A DNA stretch of 64,000 nt from Amoebophrya sp. A120. Lineage: Eukaryota; Sar; Dinophyceae; Syndiniales; Amoebophryaceae. The notes under the pieces were generated by a model, which worked only from the letters and a program-made list of their open reading frames with translations, ran no database searches and had not been told where the DNA came from. The DNA lies in assembly GCA_905178155.1 (NCBI GenBank), contig CAJINV010000003.1, forward strand, positions 11,396,733-11,460,732, read 5' to 3'. The position numbers and the translations under genes are program-made. Below, piece after piece: positions 23,258-36,873 of the stretch (positions within the stretch are counted from its first letter, which is position 1; each line of letters opens with the position of its first letter).

Positions 23258-25498
23258 TTTCGAAAAAGAGTAAAAAATATTCAATATGAAGACCTTTTCT
23301 TTGTAGTATTGCGAAAAGCAAAAACAACCTTCAGTAAAACGGGTGAAACGAAAGAAAAAACGAGCAATTATTCCCCACAAGAACTCTCAGAAAATCAAAA
23401 CACTTAGTTTTCCGGTTTTGTGGAGGTCCTCGGATAAAGAAATAGAGATTGATAAGCGTAAAAATGTTCGGTGGATCGGAGCTAAAGAGCAGCCAACGCA
23501 GGTTGAATACTGTGGCTATGAGTGGTTCAAAGACGACGAAAAATCGAAGAAAGCGTAATTTGTCTGTCTGTGTAGATGTCGAAGTAGCTGCTCATCTGAT
23601 AGAAATACCTACAAAGGCGACCGTAGTACTGCAAGGCACTGCTTGGTCCGTCTAGGCACGAAAATTGGCACTCGCGCTGGGGGGAGCGAGCCTATTTCGC
23701 AGCCCAAGGCTAGTGCTTATCTCCTTTTGATGCTGCTAAATATCCTACAACAGGGAACTATAATTTGGTTTGATGTATATATATATAGTTTCTCCATGCT
23801 AGCGAGGCCTCCAAAAAAAGAAAAGCAGAGAAAAAAGCTGCAGTCCTTATGGTTGCTACTGCGATTTTTTGTCGAAAACGAACGGACTGCTGAGAATCTA
23901 GAGTAGATGGTGATGGCTGAACGCTATAAAATGGACATCCGAGATACTGGAAATAGAATAGCTGAAGACAGAAGGACGAGAAGCAGGTCCCGAAAGACGC
24001 TACCAAAAATGAAACTTTATTTTCGTTGTTCGCGCTTGTTGTACATAGTACGTACTTCTATTGTAGAGTATTGATAGCCTATTCGCTTAATAGCCTACAT
24101 TACAACTGCTATTCCACATAACCGCGGTTACCCTGACTCTGGTCTAAAAAAGTAAAACCTGACAATAATACATAATCGATCGTCTTGCGCAGCTGCTCTG
24201 TGCTGGCTGGGGTGGAGTGTATTCCTAATAGAATGAATAGTGTTAATGCTGGCCGGCGACACCTGCTCAACATCCAGATTACTTTACAGCTGTGTGCGAA
24301 GGCGAAATCTTCTTCACAACTTCAATATGTGCTAGCTTACGAATGCCTGTGCCGAGAGCAGGAGGCAATAATGTGTTCAATCAAAAAAAGAAACCCATCC
24401 TTATAACATAGGAGTTTATGTTATCTGCAATAGATAAATAAATCAAAAACACCAGTAAATATTGAAGAACAAGAATTGTCGTGAACGGGGAAAGGAAATC
24501 CGAATCCTGTTAGTTAGGTTTTCAGAATTGGCACGAGAATCCAAGAAATTGGATCACTGCAGCACACCACACGCACAGCGAGAGAATGCATGACAGTCAT
24601 TTTGATCAAAAAATCCAGCGAAGTTGACAAACATCTTTGTCGTGCATCGGGGTTTCGAAGCTCGCTGCAGGGGACGTTCTTGGCACTAATTTTTAGGATC
24701 TCTGTGTACATGCTGTGTCGCACAGATCTTCACGAGGAGGTCTACATGCGTGTTACACCATTTGGTCTACATGCGTCGTACACCCTTTCAATTTCTGTGA
24801 TCAATTGGGTTTTCCGTCTATTTTGAAGATCAAGATTGACAACAGGCTTACAATATTTTTCTGATCAGCTGGACTCCGAGTCCGATGTTGATCCCGTACT
24901 GCATTTAAGACATTTTTCTTATCAGATCCCGTACTTAGGTCTTTGCCTTGTTTGGTATTGTAAATTACATATCAATCCGATTTCGTTTTAGAGAAAACGT
25001 GATCAACAGGGATCACATTTTGCCGCGTTGAACTGTGATTTCATCCACCTTCAACTTTTTTTCTATTTTACACAGCGCTCATCAGCATTCGCATGATCGT
25101 CCTGTTCTGTGTCCGCGTCGCATTTTTCAGATCGTCCGACTAGTCATGCCCGCGCGGCGCTGGTGGTTGGAGTAGCACCAACAATTGACGAGCGAATTAT
25201 GCTGCGATTCTTATATGTTAGAATCTATCATCGATGCCCTCGCGAGGAGGTGTAGCAGAGAGAGATGTTTACAGCAGAGAACTTATTGCTACTGTGATTC
25301 TCAGTAGCGATCCTAGCCACTTCTCAATCGATGTCCCACTCCTGCTAACATGCACCGCGTCAATCTTTGCGAGAGCGCAAGGGCGATTTGTTGGGGAAGA
25401 TTGATGTACTCCTTTGTCTTCGCATCGTTTTGGTCACCACCTATACTTTGGTTTATAATTGTAGTTTAATCTCCCTAAATTTCTTTGGAGTCGTGCCT
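23258..25498. other. Intergenic, no gene supported
   Basis: AT-richer than the flanking genes. Only short frames are present; a minus-strand frame at 24723-24514 (YTEILKISAKNVPCSELR) is the most protein-like but lacks context. Confidence 0.4.
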
Positions 25499-28400
25499 TC
25501 AGTACGCAATGTTGCAGGTAGTTGGTACAAAAAACCCAAGCCCGGCAAGCCCTTTGGTCACATTGTTGCACACGCGTGGCAGCACGGTTTCAGCCTTTTC
25601 GAACAAAACCCACTCGCGGACATCGTGAATGGTTGGTCGCCACCAGGAGTCGCCGTAGTGAGGGATGCTGTAGTCTTCCTCCCTGTATCCCCACTCCGCC
25701 GCATCGCCATACAGGTTCGGACGAACCTGCCATGGTAGTTTGCGAAAACACTCAAATTCGTCTATTGGCCCCGTGTAGTCGCGCAGCACACTGGTCAGCG
25801 CCGGCGGGTCGTGGCGGCGTAATTGCTGCTCGCCCGCGGCGGCAGGCCCCCCTTGCTGATGTTCTTGTTGTTCCGCAACATTCTTATCGGTTATTTCCCG
25901 CGACGCGGCCTGCACTCGCAGTACCGCTGGCAAAACCCGAGCTCGGAGCACAAAGACGTTGTCACCACCCACGTTGCTCACTAAGTCGTAGCCCCTTCCT
26001 GCCAACATAGTGACCTGGTAGCTCAAGCTGCATACCGTCATCACCAAGTTGCTACCGTAAAAGTCCTGCAGCAACTTCCGTTCCAGGTCCTTCACGTAGT
26101 GCAGGGCGTGCCGAATCGGCGGGGGGATCAGGTTCGTCTGCAAGACGATTACCGTCGGTCTCCAGTCGCGCTTCTCGGCGGCACCGTATCTTTTCAAAAC
26201 TTTCCAGATGCTCTCGAACAGGTCACAGTCAAAACTGCCAATGTCAATCTTTAAAACGTCCAACTCGAATGACCGACGATGTGTTGTCGTACCTCTTCTA
26301 GCCCGGGGTATTTGGGGCGACGGCGGAGACGCGGCCGTTACAGCCGCTTTGTTCCCCTTCTCCTGCGAGGAGGTTTTATGATTTCCCGGCCCCAGCGCGC
26401 CCCCGCGGCGGTCCTCTGCTACCACAGAACTCGGACCTGAAAGACCTGCAGCAGCAAGAGCCGCTCCTTTATCAAAAAGAAAAATCCCCCCTCCCCATAT
26501 CGAAACGGCATAAAGAAGATTCCGAAAATTTGCATTGCTGATTTGAAACCACAAGTCGCGTCTGCCTTGCAAGAAGATAAGTGCAGAGGCTTCCGCGCCA
26601 TTATGGAAGCGATTTGGCACGCTGTTGGGCCGAGGGGACAGCCGTTTGTAATGCGAGAAGACAACTAGACCCAAACGCCACTACCTAGGCTGAGGATCTG
26701 GCTGCGATGCCTTAGCCTTACTGCAAGACAGCGCGCATTTGTGTACGGAGATCCAGCATCAGAAACTTCGTCTCGATATGGGGAGGGGGGATTTGTCCTT
26801 ACGATACTCTTCAGTCTTATCCGCCGCTTCCATTTCACGAGCCCATGGCGCCCTCTCCTCGACGTTCTCGTCGTCCTCGTCTGCGATGGCCCCGCTCGCG
26901 GGCGACGGGCGGTGCTTCGCTGTTCTGCTTCCTAGCACCGCATCGAAGGGGTCCTCGAAAAACGATTTTGCCGCAGGGGACAAAAACAACTCGTCTACCC
27001 GATCGGGCAGAATACCCAACGGGATCAGGGTGAGACAGGGATTGTGCCCAATATCCCGGCGAATCTGCTCGTGATACATTTCCATGGGCTCGAAGAGCAG
27101 TCCGCAGGTGTCGTCCACGTTTTTCCCTAGCGGGTCATCCATCACGTCGGCAATGCCAATGTTGCTCCATCGTACGGAAAAATACCCCCTCCCCATATCG
27201 AAAAGGTCGCACCGCTGCTTTGTTGTCACATATCATGTCGACTGTCTTGCAAAGGGTCAAGTCTAGAATGTCAGCCGCATTACGCGGGCGGTTTATTGTG
27301 ATGCTGGTAGACCTACAGGGCAGACTGACGTTTGGCATGCTAAGCGGCGACCTCAGAACCTCCCAAAGCTTTGTACCGGCCTGCATTCCCCAGCTGCAAC
27401 ACAGAGCTTACAAAAATCCTGCCTCACAGAGTTGGTTCCATTTTGATGTGGGGACGGGGAGGGGGATTTTTCATTTTGATATGATGGCCGAAATCACGGG
27501 GCGCGTCGTGGCCCTTGCGGTGGAAGATGTGGCAGAGGACATAACTGCAAGCAAGTGCAAACCCGCCAAGTCGCGCACCAGGTCACGCACCATGAACCCG
27601 TTCGTGAAATAGGAAGAGATACTCATGTTCTCGTCCGAGTGCACCCTGCGGGGGGGAAGTAGCCCGCACCACTTCGGCTCCTCGGTGCCGTGACGGTAGA
27701 GGGCTCGCTTCTGCTCGTACACGGGCAACCAAGCGGATATGGGCGGATACAAAAAATTGTCTTGGTTTTTGTGCTGGTGACCCTCGCGAGTCGTACTACC
27801 CGAGCCAAGTGTTGTAGTTCGTTGCTCAGCACCACCCCCGATAGTATCCTCGTCGCTGGGCTTTCCAACCGACGCACAGAAATTGGGCGCCCATTCCCGC
27901 TGCAGGCGCTGCAGCGTGCTCGGAAAGCCGCCGGCCGCCTCGTGCCAAATGAACTTTGGGTAGGGCATCTGGGTCCGAATACTCTCAAAAACCTGGGCGC
28001 ACGTCTCAAAGTTGAACAAGGAAAGGAGGTTCTCCTGCAATTCCTCTTCGGAGAAAACTTGTTGTTCACCCCCCTCCCCGAAGACAGCGAGATGCCGTTC
28101 CTCTATTGTCTGCAAAAAAGTCGCCCTCCCCACCCCAGATCAACAAGCTTTCCTCGTCGCGCATCACGAGTTTGGGCAGGTAGAAACAAGAAGCTGCGCC
28201 GTAAGCAAGTGCATCAGCATCGCAGTTCTAGCATCATTCGCTGATGCGAGCATCACAAATTCCAGCACACCACTAGAAAACGCTTTTCAACATCATGGAA
28301 CTCCTCCGCGTCATCATCTCGTAGTGGACACCATAACTCCAGCGCTACAGGCCAAGGATCCGGCGCATGGAATTGGAAAACGTTTTCTTTTGAGTATGCC

Positions 28401-29305
28401 GATTTGCATAACAACTCTGGGGCGGGAGCGTGCTTAGGCAGAATATCCTCGCCGCTCGCGTTAGAGACCGTGGGCGTCCGCCTGATCCCTTGCCGCGGAT
28501 GCCGTCGAACAGCAAACCCTTCCTGCGTGTTGCCTGCTTCAAAATACGCATTGCAAATATGTCCGAGTCTCGAAGGATGCAAATAACTTCTTGTAACGCT
28601 GATTCATTGTGAATTAAGCAAAAATTTTTATCTGATCCTGCGCAGTCACCAAACGATGCGCGCTTTTTGTCTCCTGACGCCGGGGGTATTTTTTCTCATG
28701 CAGACTGGGCATCGGAAAGCGAAAGCCTTCGCAGAATTTGTCATGCTGTGCGTGCATTGATTCAGATGGAAAAACTGCGTGACGACCTTCTGCTTTCTTC
28801 CAGATGACCCAGACATTGACATATTCGCAATTGATACGAAAATCACGCGGACGACTAGCTCCTGCCCCTGCACGTTCAAAACGAGGGGGCGCTCGTCCCG
28901 CAGATTTCGCAGGTCCAGTGGAATCACCGGCAAGGCTGCGACAGATATTATGCTGCTGGCACGATCGTAGGGAGCGCTCGTAGCAGTTGTCGAAAGAACC
29001 GGTTGCGCTTTCTCCTCCCCCTTCCACGGCCATTGTTCCCCTCCTGCACCGTAGTTCTTCTCTGCCACCCGGTTGTATTGATCAACAACCAGTCTCACTT
29101 GCATGTACGGCCACCTGATCATCGAACGTCCGGCAAGCCCAAGCAACAGGAACCTTTTCAACTGCTTCGAAGGAGAAGACCACCCAGCGCCGCCGCGTCC
29201 AGCCCGGATATGTGTGTCTTTGCACAGTTCGGGCCGCATTTGTGAGAAGTACATTCGTCTGCTTTGCGCACTTTTTCTTATCGATCCTCCCTCGTTGTTC
29301 AGCAT
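25499..29305 (-). CDS. FkbM-type S-adenosylmethionine methyltransferase-like protein A
   Basis: Proposed exons are 29305-28826, 28550-28436, 28109-27481, about 27174-26803 and 26466-25499. The C-terminal exon holds the family signature LDVLKIDIGSFDCDLFE, then VIVLQTNLIPPPI and CSLSYQVTMLAGRGYDLV. The exon before holds the GLLFEPMEMYHEQ acidic motif. These match the algal FkbM-like Rossmann methyltransferase pattern, which transfers methyl groups to sugars or similar acceptors. The GT-AG join 26803/26466 is exact and in frame (EEY-R-AALAAAGL). N-terminal exons are unrecognised and their frame across the family C and B introners is ambiguous: two readings both stay open. The start at 29305 is a guess; upstream frames remain open. 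With four introner copies from three families it is the most invaded gene in the window. Confidence 0.68.
26467..26802 (-). mobile_element. Introner, family A, with GT-AG ends
   Basis: Donor TATC/GTAAGGACAAATCC and acceptor TTTTTGATAAAG. The ends carry CCCCCCTCCCCATATC and its inverse. The internal core GATTTGAAACCACAAGTC and the CTGCAAGACAGC-GCATTTGTGTAC part match copies at 0.7, 48.9 and 49.4 kb. Confidence 0.85.
27175..27481 (-). mobile_element. Introner, family A, without GT-AG
   Basis: The ends are ATATCAAAATGAAAAATCCC and GGGGGTATTTTTCCGTA on the coding strand. The frame is kept (VISAII-RWSNIGIADV) only if removal runs between the two TA dinucleotides at 27173-27174 and 27480-27481. 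The neighbouring family A copy in the same gene uses GT-AG. Confidence 0.7.
28110..28435 (-). mobile_element. Introner, family B
   Basis: Homologous over its length to the introner in GT90 gene B (52472-52831). Shared pieces are TTCTAGCATCACAAATTCCA-like, ACTAGAAAA, a CATCATCATC-GTAGTGG stretch, CTCCAGCGC-ACAGG, and inverted ends with CCCGCCCCAGAGTTGTTATG. The acceptor side ends TTTTTTGCAG. No GT is present at the donor side. Confidence 0.75.
28551..28826 (-). mobile_element. Introner, family C (about 275 bp)
   Basis: Inverted ends GCGAATATGTCAATGTCTGG and TCGGACATATTTGCAATGCG match family C. Removal between TTGC copies leaves an open frame, but a second reading is also open, so the exact join is undecided. 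Confidence 0.6.
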
Positions 29306-31503
29306 CCTGGTCGTCCTCGGCTCTCTGTGCGTCGTGGTCGTGGTCGTCTATTGCATACTTATTTATTGCTCAGAGCGCCGGCGGAGATCCGGCGCTGAAG
29401 AAGATGCCCCTGCAGGAGCAGCAGCTACAGTCACAGCATCCATTCGCGCTGTGCGCGAGACTCCAACTCAAAATGAGGAGTGTATTTGAAGCAGCACTGG
29501 AACTTTTCGCTTGAGAAATCTTTTTGCTAAGAAGTGAATAAAACTTCATCAACATTGTGTATCTTCGGTATGATGATCGGCCCGATATTCTATCTTCCGT
29601 GCGACACCAAAGTCGGCGCACTTTCTTATGCCTACCTATGCCAAAACGAAAAAATCGATGGCGTGCTCGCTTGCTTCTTTAGGCAAGCGAGTGACTCCTG
29701 TTGTGCGCGCTATTTGAGTCCTCACCTCAGAGTAAGTGGCAGGCAAGATGTGCAAAAATGATTTCGACTACAAATCTGCGACAAGAAAAATCGCGACAGC
29801 AGCCCCCTCCGACGCAGGCTCTACAGTTTGCGTGGCGACTTGTATTTCGTGTGATCTCAGGAAAAATGCATCATGCATCATGAAGTTGCAAATAAACAAG
29901 CATGATACTAAAAAACTACAGAGTTCTCCTCCTTTAATATTGATCTTTTCCTTTCATTACATACCCTTGCCCTCGCGCATCGCAAGGAGATGGAAAAGTG
30001 CCCCCGGGTCTACAGAAGTTCCAAATGTTTCTGTTGCGGAGTTTCCACATCAAAACTTTTTATCGACTCAAGCTCAACTAAGACGCTTTTTCCATAAAAA
30101 CTCAGGCGTGGCGCCAGAGTAATCAAAACTTAGGCGTGGCGCGAGAGTGAGTGTGAGAGTCAGGCTATGACCTCAATACATATAATCACATGATCCACCT
30201 GGGCCTTGATGTTCCTGGCATAAGCAACATGAGGATTTCCAGTGGGAACCTTTGAAACGCAAAGATTTGTTTCAAACCAGGGGCACTTTCTCTACGCGTA
30301 CTTCATTACACGCTTCTTGCTACTTCATCCGGAAAGGGTCGGCGTCGGCTTCATTGACGTTTGACAAAATCAAACAAAATGAAATATGTGCCGCGAAAGA
30401 ATAGATCAGATGTCGACCTGCATCCGCATTAGGAAGTCGGGTTCCCAGAGCCCACGAGTAAAAATGAAAATAATAGATCTTCATCCTTTCGAGCCGAAAA
30501 GGAACGTCCAGAGCCAGACATCCGCGACAATAACAAGGGAAGAACAACACACCCGCAGCGACGCCAGAAAACAAAGGTGGAATTGGAAAATGCTATTTTT
30601 ACACATAAGGCAATTTCGCAATCTGTATTCATGTCTAGTAAACATTTCACAGATACAGTACAGGACGACTGCACGGATTTTCCTCTTTTTATCTTATTTT
30701 TCCGGATCGCTCACTTAGTATTACCGGTGAGTAATCTATTCCATCACTATTCCATTTCTTTCGTACTAAGAAGCTCCACCAGGTTGTGTTTTATCCACAA
30801 TGGAAATAAACAATAACGAAGATTGAAAGCGGTTCAGCTGTTCTCGACCTCGAGGTTATCAATATATTAGTCTTACATCTCCATGACAACATAAATATGG
30901 CCTTCTATTACATACGACCCGATTCTCGTATGGAAAAAATATGAAAATCAAAATGAGGCCACTTCTCGTTGATGATCTCTCAAAGAATAAAAACGAGTGC
31001 ATTTTCAATGATGATGTACAGGTCCGAGCACTATTCCAAAGACAAGTCTAGGCGATCAGCAAAAACATTTGTCAGGAGTTGACGCTGACACGAAAGCTAC
31101 TCTTCAGTATTCAAGTTCAAGACCGAGATGCTAAGTGTTTTGCAAACATCCTGGTTGAATACGCCCCCACCCCCGCACCGTCTCTGTCATGCAGATTTGC
31201 TTTTGCATGGTCTGCTGCAAGAGTATTTGATTCTATTGTGCATCCGTAGTGTGTGAGACGCATTTCTAGTCTTCTACTATCTTGTGGTATTTAAGCTGTA
31301 ACAGGATAGATGTAAGCCGACGGCTTTGTGATTCACGGCTGTTCTTGCTATTCTGCACTACATTACAGAGACAAACTTCTCATGCGTAAATATCCAAGAG
31401 CGGGCGAACGAGGAGAGTGTAAGATATAGAAAAGAGCGACTAACTTGACTATGTTAGGGTAGGGACGTTTCTGACCAGGATACTACTAGCAAAGCGAAAA
31501 GCG
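29306..31503. other. Intergenic, no gene supported; short tandem duplication
   Basis: Short frames only. A 25-bp unit with AGGCGTGGCGC(C/G)AGAGT is duplicated in tandem near 30100-30150. The AT-rich part at 30.8-31.4 kb holds nothing recognisable. Confidence 0.4.
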
Positions 31504-34500
31504 TCAGCCGCCAATGCCAAACTCGAAGAAGTTTGGCGGGACGGCCCAGCGATAGAGCTGCTGCTGGGGCATCTGGTTCGTCGGCCACGGAGTAGGAAGA
31601 CGGGGCGCTGGCGTCGCCGCAGGAGGTTCCGCTTGTTCCGGTCCGGCGCGTAACCCCGGAAAGTTTGCCGCGTTGTTGCTGTCTCCCTGCACCATGACCC
31701 TGAGCTGTTCCCGGCCCACGTCAGTAAGGGCCTCGGTTGTATAGCAGTGTCAGGGTTTGACTTTGACAAAGTTGAAATAAATTATCCAATGCATAAACTG
31801 GAACTGCGAGGACGCAAAAAAAGGGACTATTGCAGCGGGAGCGGATTTGAGCTCTGCTAAAAGAAATAAACTTGGGGTGCTGGTGAAAAACATGACAGAA
31901 GGAAACTAACTCCTTTGCCCCAAACAGCGTCAGCCCAGATCTGCAGCTTCAGGTGTCAACAGTTCCCAGTCGGCGCATGAAAAAATTCCTGACTTCCTGT
32001 CCGTCGACTTTAGGCGTTGCAAATCATTCCAACCCTGTCGATTCCGACGAGCCTTACGCTGCCATACTCGTCGGGCAAAGAATCGTAAGTGGGCACGCGC
32101 ATACGGCCCTCCTGGAGTTCGGAACTGCTCGCCTGCAGCAAATGACCTTCGGTGGAAGGGTATATAATAATCTTGGTGTCACCAAAAGTCGTCTCCTGTT
32201 GATCTCTTTGTACTAGTTGAGGTTTGAGACACCAGTGCAGTACTCCTACTGTACAGTACTCCATTCTTTAAAAATCAATGTAGACATTTGTAAGTCGTTT
32301 CACCAAAAATCTACCTTCCTGCTCACCCGAGTGGCTGCTGTTCGAACTGGAGCTCCGCGCTGAAAAGGCACCCGTGGGAGAGGAGCCCCGCTCCTGGTTT
32401 CCAAACGAAGATCCGGCACTGCCATAACGGCCACTGCGCGTAGCCCCCGCGCCGCCCAGCCGAAGATGCAGATACAGCCCGAGCCCGGCTGGAAAAATGC
32501 TACTGGTGCTACTTGTGCCGCCCATTCCTTCCTGCTGACGCGGCGCGAATTGCGCCTCCCCTTGTCCGTCTCCCTCACGCGGGGGATCCTGGTCTGGCAG
32601 TGGAATGGCTCGTCCGGGCATGGACCAAAAAGAGGCAAGGCCAGCTGGTCCACCGCCCGGAGGAGCTACACCAGCCATGAAGGGTTCTTTGCGATCCAAC
32701 TGGTTCCTCTTCGTTTCATCTTGCCCAGCACTGCACCGCGTGTCCGTTTCCCAGTCGCTCTGATCCGACAAGTCCGTCAAGTGCCCGTTCCAGGAGGAGC
32801 CCGAGGGGCTCGTAGACCCCCGTCGATCTGATTCTATTCTGTAGAAAAACTAAGTTCCCACCCCACCAGAGCTGTCATGCCACTGGAGCAGGTTAAAGTT
32901 TGCATGCCTAAAATTCTTCTCATGCGCAGCCACAACATGAAAGGCGGCTTGTCGTGCTGTTTATTTGGGATTATTTGTCATGCTATCACCAGGATAAAAA
33001 GGTAATATCGAGCAGTTCTTGTGCGGCTGCGCGACTATCTAACCTCTGAAGACAGAAAACTGTCATGCGTGACTTCCAAAACTTCAGGCTCCTTTCTGTT
33101 GCGAAGTTTCCATTTACACTTTGAATCTGGGGTCGCGCTCGCGGTCGTGGGGACGTTCTTACACATGAAATATGTTGTTCCCCTTTTCCCTCCCGCCGCC
33201 GCTCCCGTCCTCGCAGCCCCTGGGATAGCAGGGCGGAATGCTGACGGTCCTGATCCGGAGTCCGAGACGTCTGATGCAGTTTTTGCAACCCGTCTTCCAC
33301 TTCCATCTCGCCACCGCAAGATGAAACCATGCGGGCGCTCCTGGTAGTTGTGCTTCTTCGCTGCGCCGGGAAGGTAGGACTCAACTCGCGCGCCCCGTGC
33401 TGTTGCCCGTCCCTTGCGGCCGGGTCCATCACGGCACCCCGCGAATGTCCACCAACGGTGGCGGACGCCTGAAGCGGAATCCACACGGAGTTCCGGCCGA
33501 GAAAAATGCCGCCCTCGCCGTCCCCGGCCATATCACTGTCGGCAGGAGCTCGCGGGGGCCCCGTGTTGATATCATTATCACTCAGGGCAGAAATCGAAAG
33601 CTGGTCCAAGCTAGCAGCGATCGATTCCTGGACGTCATTTTCGGCTGCGTCTGTGGTTCTCTGCCAGGGTGAGTACAATGCCTCGCCCGCGAAAAGCGCA
33701 TCGGCTACGCCCGGAGCCTCGACGATCGGCTGGTTCCTGATCGCAGTGCGCTGCAACACCGCCAGCAAGGACTCGCCCTGCTCCCGCCGGTGATGTTGCC
33801 GGATGGGAGGATGCATTGGCGTCGACGAAGCGAGAAACTCCTGTTGTCGAGCAGAGGGACCGGAGAGCTGCACATGATAAGGGCCTCCTCTGCTCAGCAG
33901 CCGGATTGCGGTTTCGCGGGACAGGTCGAGGGACAAAGTAGACGCGGGCGTCACGGAGTTATCTTCCGGATTTGCGGACACCAGACCAACGTCTTCAGGA
34001 CGAGGACCATCGGAGTAGACGGTGGGCGGAGCAATGACTCCTTGCGACTCCACCGCCGACACGTTGTCCCCTGGCTGCCCGGACCACATGTTGTCTCGTG
34101 TCTGCTCGTCCGGGTCCGGCGACATCGGGGTGTCGTCAGTTCCTTCGGGTGCAGTGGACGCCAAGTCCCCGACCGAGAACTTGCTTGTCGATTCTCGTTG
34201 CGGGCAGGCGGGGTTCGCGGTCGTTCCAGCAGGACTCAGGAAGCCCCCGCTCGAAGAGGCCGCTCCGCTCTGACCCGGACCTCCGACACAGGCAGCAGAT
34301 GACCCAGATCCAGATGGAGATGACCCAGCCTCGTTCTCCTCGCCCGGCCGCGTGGTATTACACCAAAAAGAACCAGCCTCGCCCGGTGTGGTCTGGCGAG
34401 ACCAAGCAACCGAGCCCGGAAGCATAGTGCTGCAAGAACTGCTTGCGACCGAGGCCTGCTTCTCCCATGGTATGAAAACGTCCACGTCGTCCATGTCTGC

Positions 34501-34833
34501 CGATAAATCTTCCTCTCCCTCCGTCCGCATACCCGCGAAGGCTTTTGCGTCTCCTGACATGGTGCCCGTTCGTGCTGCATCTTCATCTTCCATGTCACTT
34601 GTCGAAGATGGACGCCCGGCGTTCGATTTTTTCCCCCCGATAGTACTGGTTCCGTTTTTTTCCCTGGCACGTTTCACAGCGTGCTGTCCCTGCCCGCCCG
34701 CAGCAGCGGCGTACACGACTGCGCTTTCAGTCGCGGCCGGCACGGCAAATAATCGGGAAAACGCGAGGTCGAGACCGGTGGCGATGAAAATAAAGTAATA
34801 CATGATCGCCGTGGCAGCTGTTATAGTGCCCAT
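31504..34833 (-). CDS. Ser/Gly/Pro-rich protein with N-terminal signal or anchor, multi-exon
   Basis: The first exon (34833 to about 33060) begins MGTITAATAIMYYFIFIATG and continues with a hydrophobic stretch to LFAVPAATE: a signal peptide or type II anchor. Then follow about 550 residues of Ser/Thr/Gly/Pro/Asp-rich sequence, probably disordered and heavily O-modified outside the cytoplasm. Later exons are about 32830-32300 (GSAGSSFGNQERGSSP and similar), about 32215-32040 (SELQEGRMRVPTYDSLPDEY) and about 31745-31504, which ends NQMPQQQLYRWAVPPNFFEF then GIGG before the stop. Junctions were not resolved; a TCATGC motif in the first gap suggests an introner. No domain was recognised. A mucin-like surface or secreted protein is one reading. 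The neighbouring glycan-modifying genes make this attractive but unproven. Confidence 0.5.
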
Positions 34834-35790
34834 ACATCTTACAAGCTCAACTGCTACTACTGAAACAAAGAATTGTCACGGTCATGGATCAGTTGCATAC
34901 TTAATCTGCCCAATCCCTTTCCCGTTCCCGACCACGACAGAAATGCGCATTACAAGTTCTGGAACGCCCCCGAAATAAACCGCCTTATTCTGCGAAAACG
35001 AAAAACTCTCTAGGTTTCTGTTTCTCATGTCATCATAGAGATACAAGACAGGCTCCAGGAGCCTCCATAGTAGCTATTGAGGTTGCAACAAGTGAGTGGG
35101 CCGTAGCAGCAGTTCTCGCACGCAGCCCGTGCACACGAAGTGACACGTCCATCCTCCAGCTCCGGCGATCTTCCTTCGTCGGGAAAATAAAAGCCCGCAC
35201 CGGGGGGCCGGCGCGAGATCTGTGAGCGTCGGGCGAACACATTCGGCTACCAGATGCAGGTCAGCGTCAGGGTCAGCCACTCACTCGGCGCGTAATAAAG
35301 TAAGAAAAAAAACTGCTGCAAGTCAATAGCGTTATGATAACAATAAAAAGTAATTGTAAAATACTTTGCGATTAGTCGTTTCGGTCTCTTAAATCCTATG
35401 AGCCGATTCTGCGGCTGCGTAGGTGTCTGTCAAAACCACGGACACCAATATGAAAGTTGACCGACTGAAGAAAGATCACGATAGGATGAAAGGCAGAGTT
35501 TGAAATTCTGATATTAATTTATTTCGATATTGATGAAACAACCAGGAGATTGGTGGAAAGTTTTTCCCTATTTTTCTGCTTCTACCTCGTTCAAAGATCA
35601 AGTGAAAATGAAGTACTGTGATAGCGCAAGTAGAGCGAAGGCACTATAGATTTGTCAAATGCGGGTACGTACGACAATCACTGTAGTAACAGAGACAAAC
35701 TACAGCACAAACTTTACCTCTGGTTCGAGCTCGAGAGCGGCAAGGAAGAAGTCCTTTTATTCTCTATAGTGGAAAATTAGAATAACAATA
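34834..35790. other. No clear gene; one short Cys-rich frame
   Basis: Three overlapping minus-strand frames cover 35280-35025. One (35240-35025) ends in a Cys-rich tail (SCARAACENCCYGPLTCC) and might be a terminal exon. Otherwise nothing is recognisable. Confidence 0.3.
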
Positions 35791-36760
35791 AGTTATTCTC
35801 CCTCTTTTTCTAAAATTCTCAGTGCAACACAGTCGTTCTGTTTCTGTTTCTCTCTACAACTCCAAAAGTTGACCAAAAGGAATCGCTGGAATGTCATCCA
35901 CATTTTCATTTCATACATTGACGCAGCAAACATTGAGCGGTAAGTTGTAAGTGCTGAACTGCAAAAAAAAAACCGGGTAAGATGGAAGTGAGTGCTCAGC
36001 CAAGCTGCATCGATCGGCTCCCGATATTTGTAATGAACCAAACATGGAGGTCGCGAGGTTACCAGTGAAACTACGCCACGGATCTTCCAGTTGGGCGACA
36101 TCCTCCTCCTGATGCAGTGCCGCGTTTACGACTGACATAGACATGTACATCCGATGGCTCAATAGACATCATTCGAATAGAGTAGTATTTCATTTAGCCT
36201 CCTGATAAATATTTTTAATCAGATTGCGCCGCAGAAAAAAAAAGCCTCTAGTAGTGGGTGCATTATTTTCGTGCGTCTTGATGTATTCTTTGCCGGCACG
36301 CACTATCGCAAGCAACGAGAAAAATGGGATCCGATTTCGTTGCCGTAAAGAACAACGCAAACATGTCGTGGGGATTAGATTTATTTTGTTGCTGTGCGGA
36401 AAGAGGAGTTGTACCCAATTTTAGATCTTCATCTTGCCCGGGCTCGCCCTATCTAAAAATGCACTTGCTGAAGCGAAGTTCTTTCCACGTCAAGAAAATT
36501 TTGCCGAACATAAAACCGGTAAAGCTTACAAGAATTTCCGAACTAGTGTTGCAAAAATCCCTAGCTGCTCCAGAACTCCCGCAAAATAAAGTCTGCTTTT
36601 GTATACTGCTTGGCATACCTTGCCAACGCTGCTGGGCCGAGCGTCAATTGAAAAAGAATCTTGCAGATCAGGCCAGACTGTATGTAAGTACTCTGACATC
36701 GCGATGAGGCTTGGTCGTTTATCAGCGCACGTGCGTTCTTCGATTAAAATCAATGCGCGT
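35791..36760 (-). CDS. Possible small multi-exon gene, unrecognised
   Basis: Two protein-like minus-strand pieces: about 36753-36620 (IEERTCADKRPSLIAMSEYL and HTVWPDLQDSFSIDARPSS) followed by a good donor GTATGCCAAG, and 36162 to about 36040 (MSVVNAALHQEEDVAQLEDP) followed by GTAACCTCGC. The donors sit where the frames lose quality, which supports exons. No family was identified. Confidence 0.25.
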
Positions 36761-36873
36761 GCGCGGTTGCACGTTCGTACTTCACTTCTTCACATGATCC
36801 TTGCAAGGCTAGAATAGAAGCGCGCAACTGGAAATGCTGTCATCAAGGAGCAGTATCTATTCCCTGTCCTTAC